Source: a virus. Taken from it: a stretch of DNA of 32,631 nucleotides. The stretch's first letter is position 1, and each line of letters starts with the position of its first letter. The notes beneath the pieces are model-generated. The model ran no database searches, was not told the origin of the DNA, and saw nothing but the letters and a program-made list of their open reading frames with translations. Shown here one piece after another: positions 31,788-32,631 of the stretch. The position numbers were made by a program, and so were the translations under genes. The DNA is taken from positions 1 to 32,631 of the IMG/VR virus record IMGVR_UViG_3300025326_001769; one strand, written 5' to 3'.

Positions 31788-32531
31788 TTATAGTAAGCAT
31801 TCCATTAATTTACCCATCATTATATTTTGGTAGAATTCTGTAAAATATTGCCTTTTATTTTTGCCATTAGTTTTCATGTGACAACTTCTACATAAAGTTA
31901 TAACATTCTCTGGTATATTGTTCTTTTTGTCATAATCTATATGATGTGCATCTAAAGTATTTGATTTATGTTCACAATTTGGGTCTTGACATGTATAGTT
32001 ATCTCTTTCCAATATTTGTTGTTTAAATCCCTTATTGAATTCAGGGGGATATATTTCAAAGGATTTTCCATTTTGCCAATTAGTTGATAATTCACCAAAT
32101 CTATGAGTATCATACATAGGATTATTTTCTCCTTTATTTCTTTCAGAATTCCTTCTATTCTCCTCTTCTGTATGTTTTCTACCTATAGCTTTTTCTCTTA
32201 TCTTTTGTCTTGTTTCTTCAGATACTATTTTACCATACATGGGATTATTCTCACCTTTTCTTTGCTTAGACCATATTTTTTTAGTTTCTTCTGTATATTT
32301 TTTACCTAAATGACTTTCTCTCATTTTTTGTCTTGACTCTTCTGTTCTTTTTTGACCTTTATTTGATTCAGAAGATAATTTGTATTGAACACAACCGCAA
32401 GAGTTTTGTTTTAAACCATTAGTTAATCTTCTTTCAACTTCTTGTAAACAAGCAAGGCATTTAAAAACGGCCCAGGATACTGCATATCCATTTTTATCTC
32501 TTCTTGTTGGTAAGTTTCTAATTAATTCCAT
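31788..32531 (-). CDS. HNH homing endonuclease with NUMOD3 repeats (type B N-terminus)
   Basis: A 247-residue protein. Residues 1-55 are the type B module ([40 protein letters not shown]). NUMOD3-type repeats follow ([60 protein letters not shown]). The catalytic end has [36 protein letters not shown] and the C-terminus [16 protein letters not shown] shared with the gene at 3269. All cysteines and histidines expected for the HNH zinc site are present. It starts one base after the stop of the gene before it. GGGAG lies about 10 bases upstream. Confidence 0.9.
   Translation of the reverse strand: MELIRNLPTRRDKNGYAVSWAVFKCLACLQEVERRLTNGLKQNSCGCVQYKLSSESNKGQKRTEESRQKMRESHLGKKYTEETKKIWSKQRKGENNPMYGKIVSEETRQKIREKAIGRKHTEEENRRNSERNKGENNPMYDTHRFGELSTNWQNGKSFEIYPPEFNKGFKQQILERDNYTCQDPNCEHKSNTLDAHHIDYDKKNNIPENVITLCRSCHMKTNGKNKRQYFTEFYQNIMMGKLMECLL
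31801..31841 (-). repeat. 3' end of HNH gene, near-identical to 3282-3322
   Basis: Forty of 41 bases match 3282-3322. Thirty-two bases are identical in a row (31801-31832), then one change, then eight more. Confidence 0.9.
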
Positions 32532-32532
32532 T

Positions 32533-32631
32533 TCAGCGTTTCTCCCAAATTTCTATCAATTGTTGATAAGATGTCCCATATTCTAAATTCTGTAAGTTAA
32601 TTTTTATAGAATTAATTCCGTTTAGTAAATC
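32533..32631 (-). CDS. Partial fibre-like protein, C-terminal 32 residues
   Basis: The frame enters from the right edge and ends with TGA at 32535-32533. It reads DLLNGINSIKINLQNLEYGT and SYQQLIEIWEKR. This resembles the C-terminal end of the fibre-like protein 31100-31768 ([30 protein letters not shown]), so two related virion genes appear to flank the HNH gene. The N-terminus lies beyond the window. Confidence 0.7.
   Translation of the reverse strand, partial: DLLNGINSIKINLQNLEYGTSYQQLIEIWEKR

Noticed and set aside
31317-31793. A 158-residue frame on the plus strand
   Set aside because: It lies fully across the repeat-coding fibre gene on the other strand and mirrors its repeats; it has no ribosome site.
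1-32631. tRNA or rRNA genes, integrase, or attachment sites
   Set aside because: None was seen by eye; no clear TPsiC-arm pattern or integrase-like frame exists here. A dedicated search could still find a tRNA.

Overview
The window is part of the late structural region of a tailed double-stranded DNA phage (or prophage), with almost every gene on the minus strand, so biological order runs from right (32631) to left (1). The DNA is AT-rich. Many genes have strong Shine-Dalgarno sites of the AGGAGG or GGGGGTGA type, GTG and TTG starts are common, and the standard bacterial code fits throughout. This suggests a low-GC, possibly Firmicutes-like host, but that is only inference. A tail tube, a frameshifted tail chaperone and a tape measure are present and no sheath gene is visible, which favours a long non-contractile (siphovirus) tail.

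Right arm (32631-25622), head and neck: the end of a fibre-like protein, an HNH endonuclease, a second fibre-like repeat protein, a virion protein that seems to start at AUU, a coiled-coil scaffold with a second internal start, a DUF2190-like decoration protein, the major capsid protein, several small proteins, a head-tail adaptor, a neck protein and a tail terminator. Two hairpin terminators and one putative promoter lie here.

Middle (25573-8626): about 17 kb of closely packed, often overlapping carbohydrate genes sit between the tail terminator and the tail tube. They include glycosyltransferases (one fused to a methyltransferase, one double GT2 with a methyltransferase-like tail), a CgeB-like and a GT9-like transferase, a sulfotransferase-like protein, several methyltransferases, and a set resembling nonulosonic (sialic, legionaminic) acid synthesis: NeuB-like synthase, CMP-sugar synthetase, SDR, Gfo/Idh oxidoreductase and TIM-barrel isomerase. 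Two HNH genes and several tiny coupled genes are mixed in. The likely role is decorating the virion (the tail tube is the next gene) or changing the host surface.

Left arm (8625-1), tail: a promoter resembling the one before the scaffold, a 15-codon leader peptide, the tail tube, a tail assembly chaperone with a clear -1 frameshift signal that yields a long fusion form, the tape measure, another HNH gene, a distal-tail-like protein, and a long fibre with about 37 YadA-head-like repeats that runs off the window.

Four HNH genes each start 1-5 bases after the stop of the gene before them. Their parts are exchanged: two kinds of N-terminal zinc-ribbon-like module are combined with two kinds of catalytic half.
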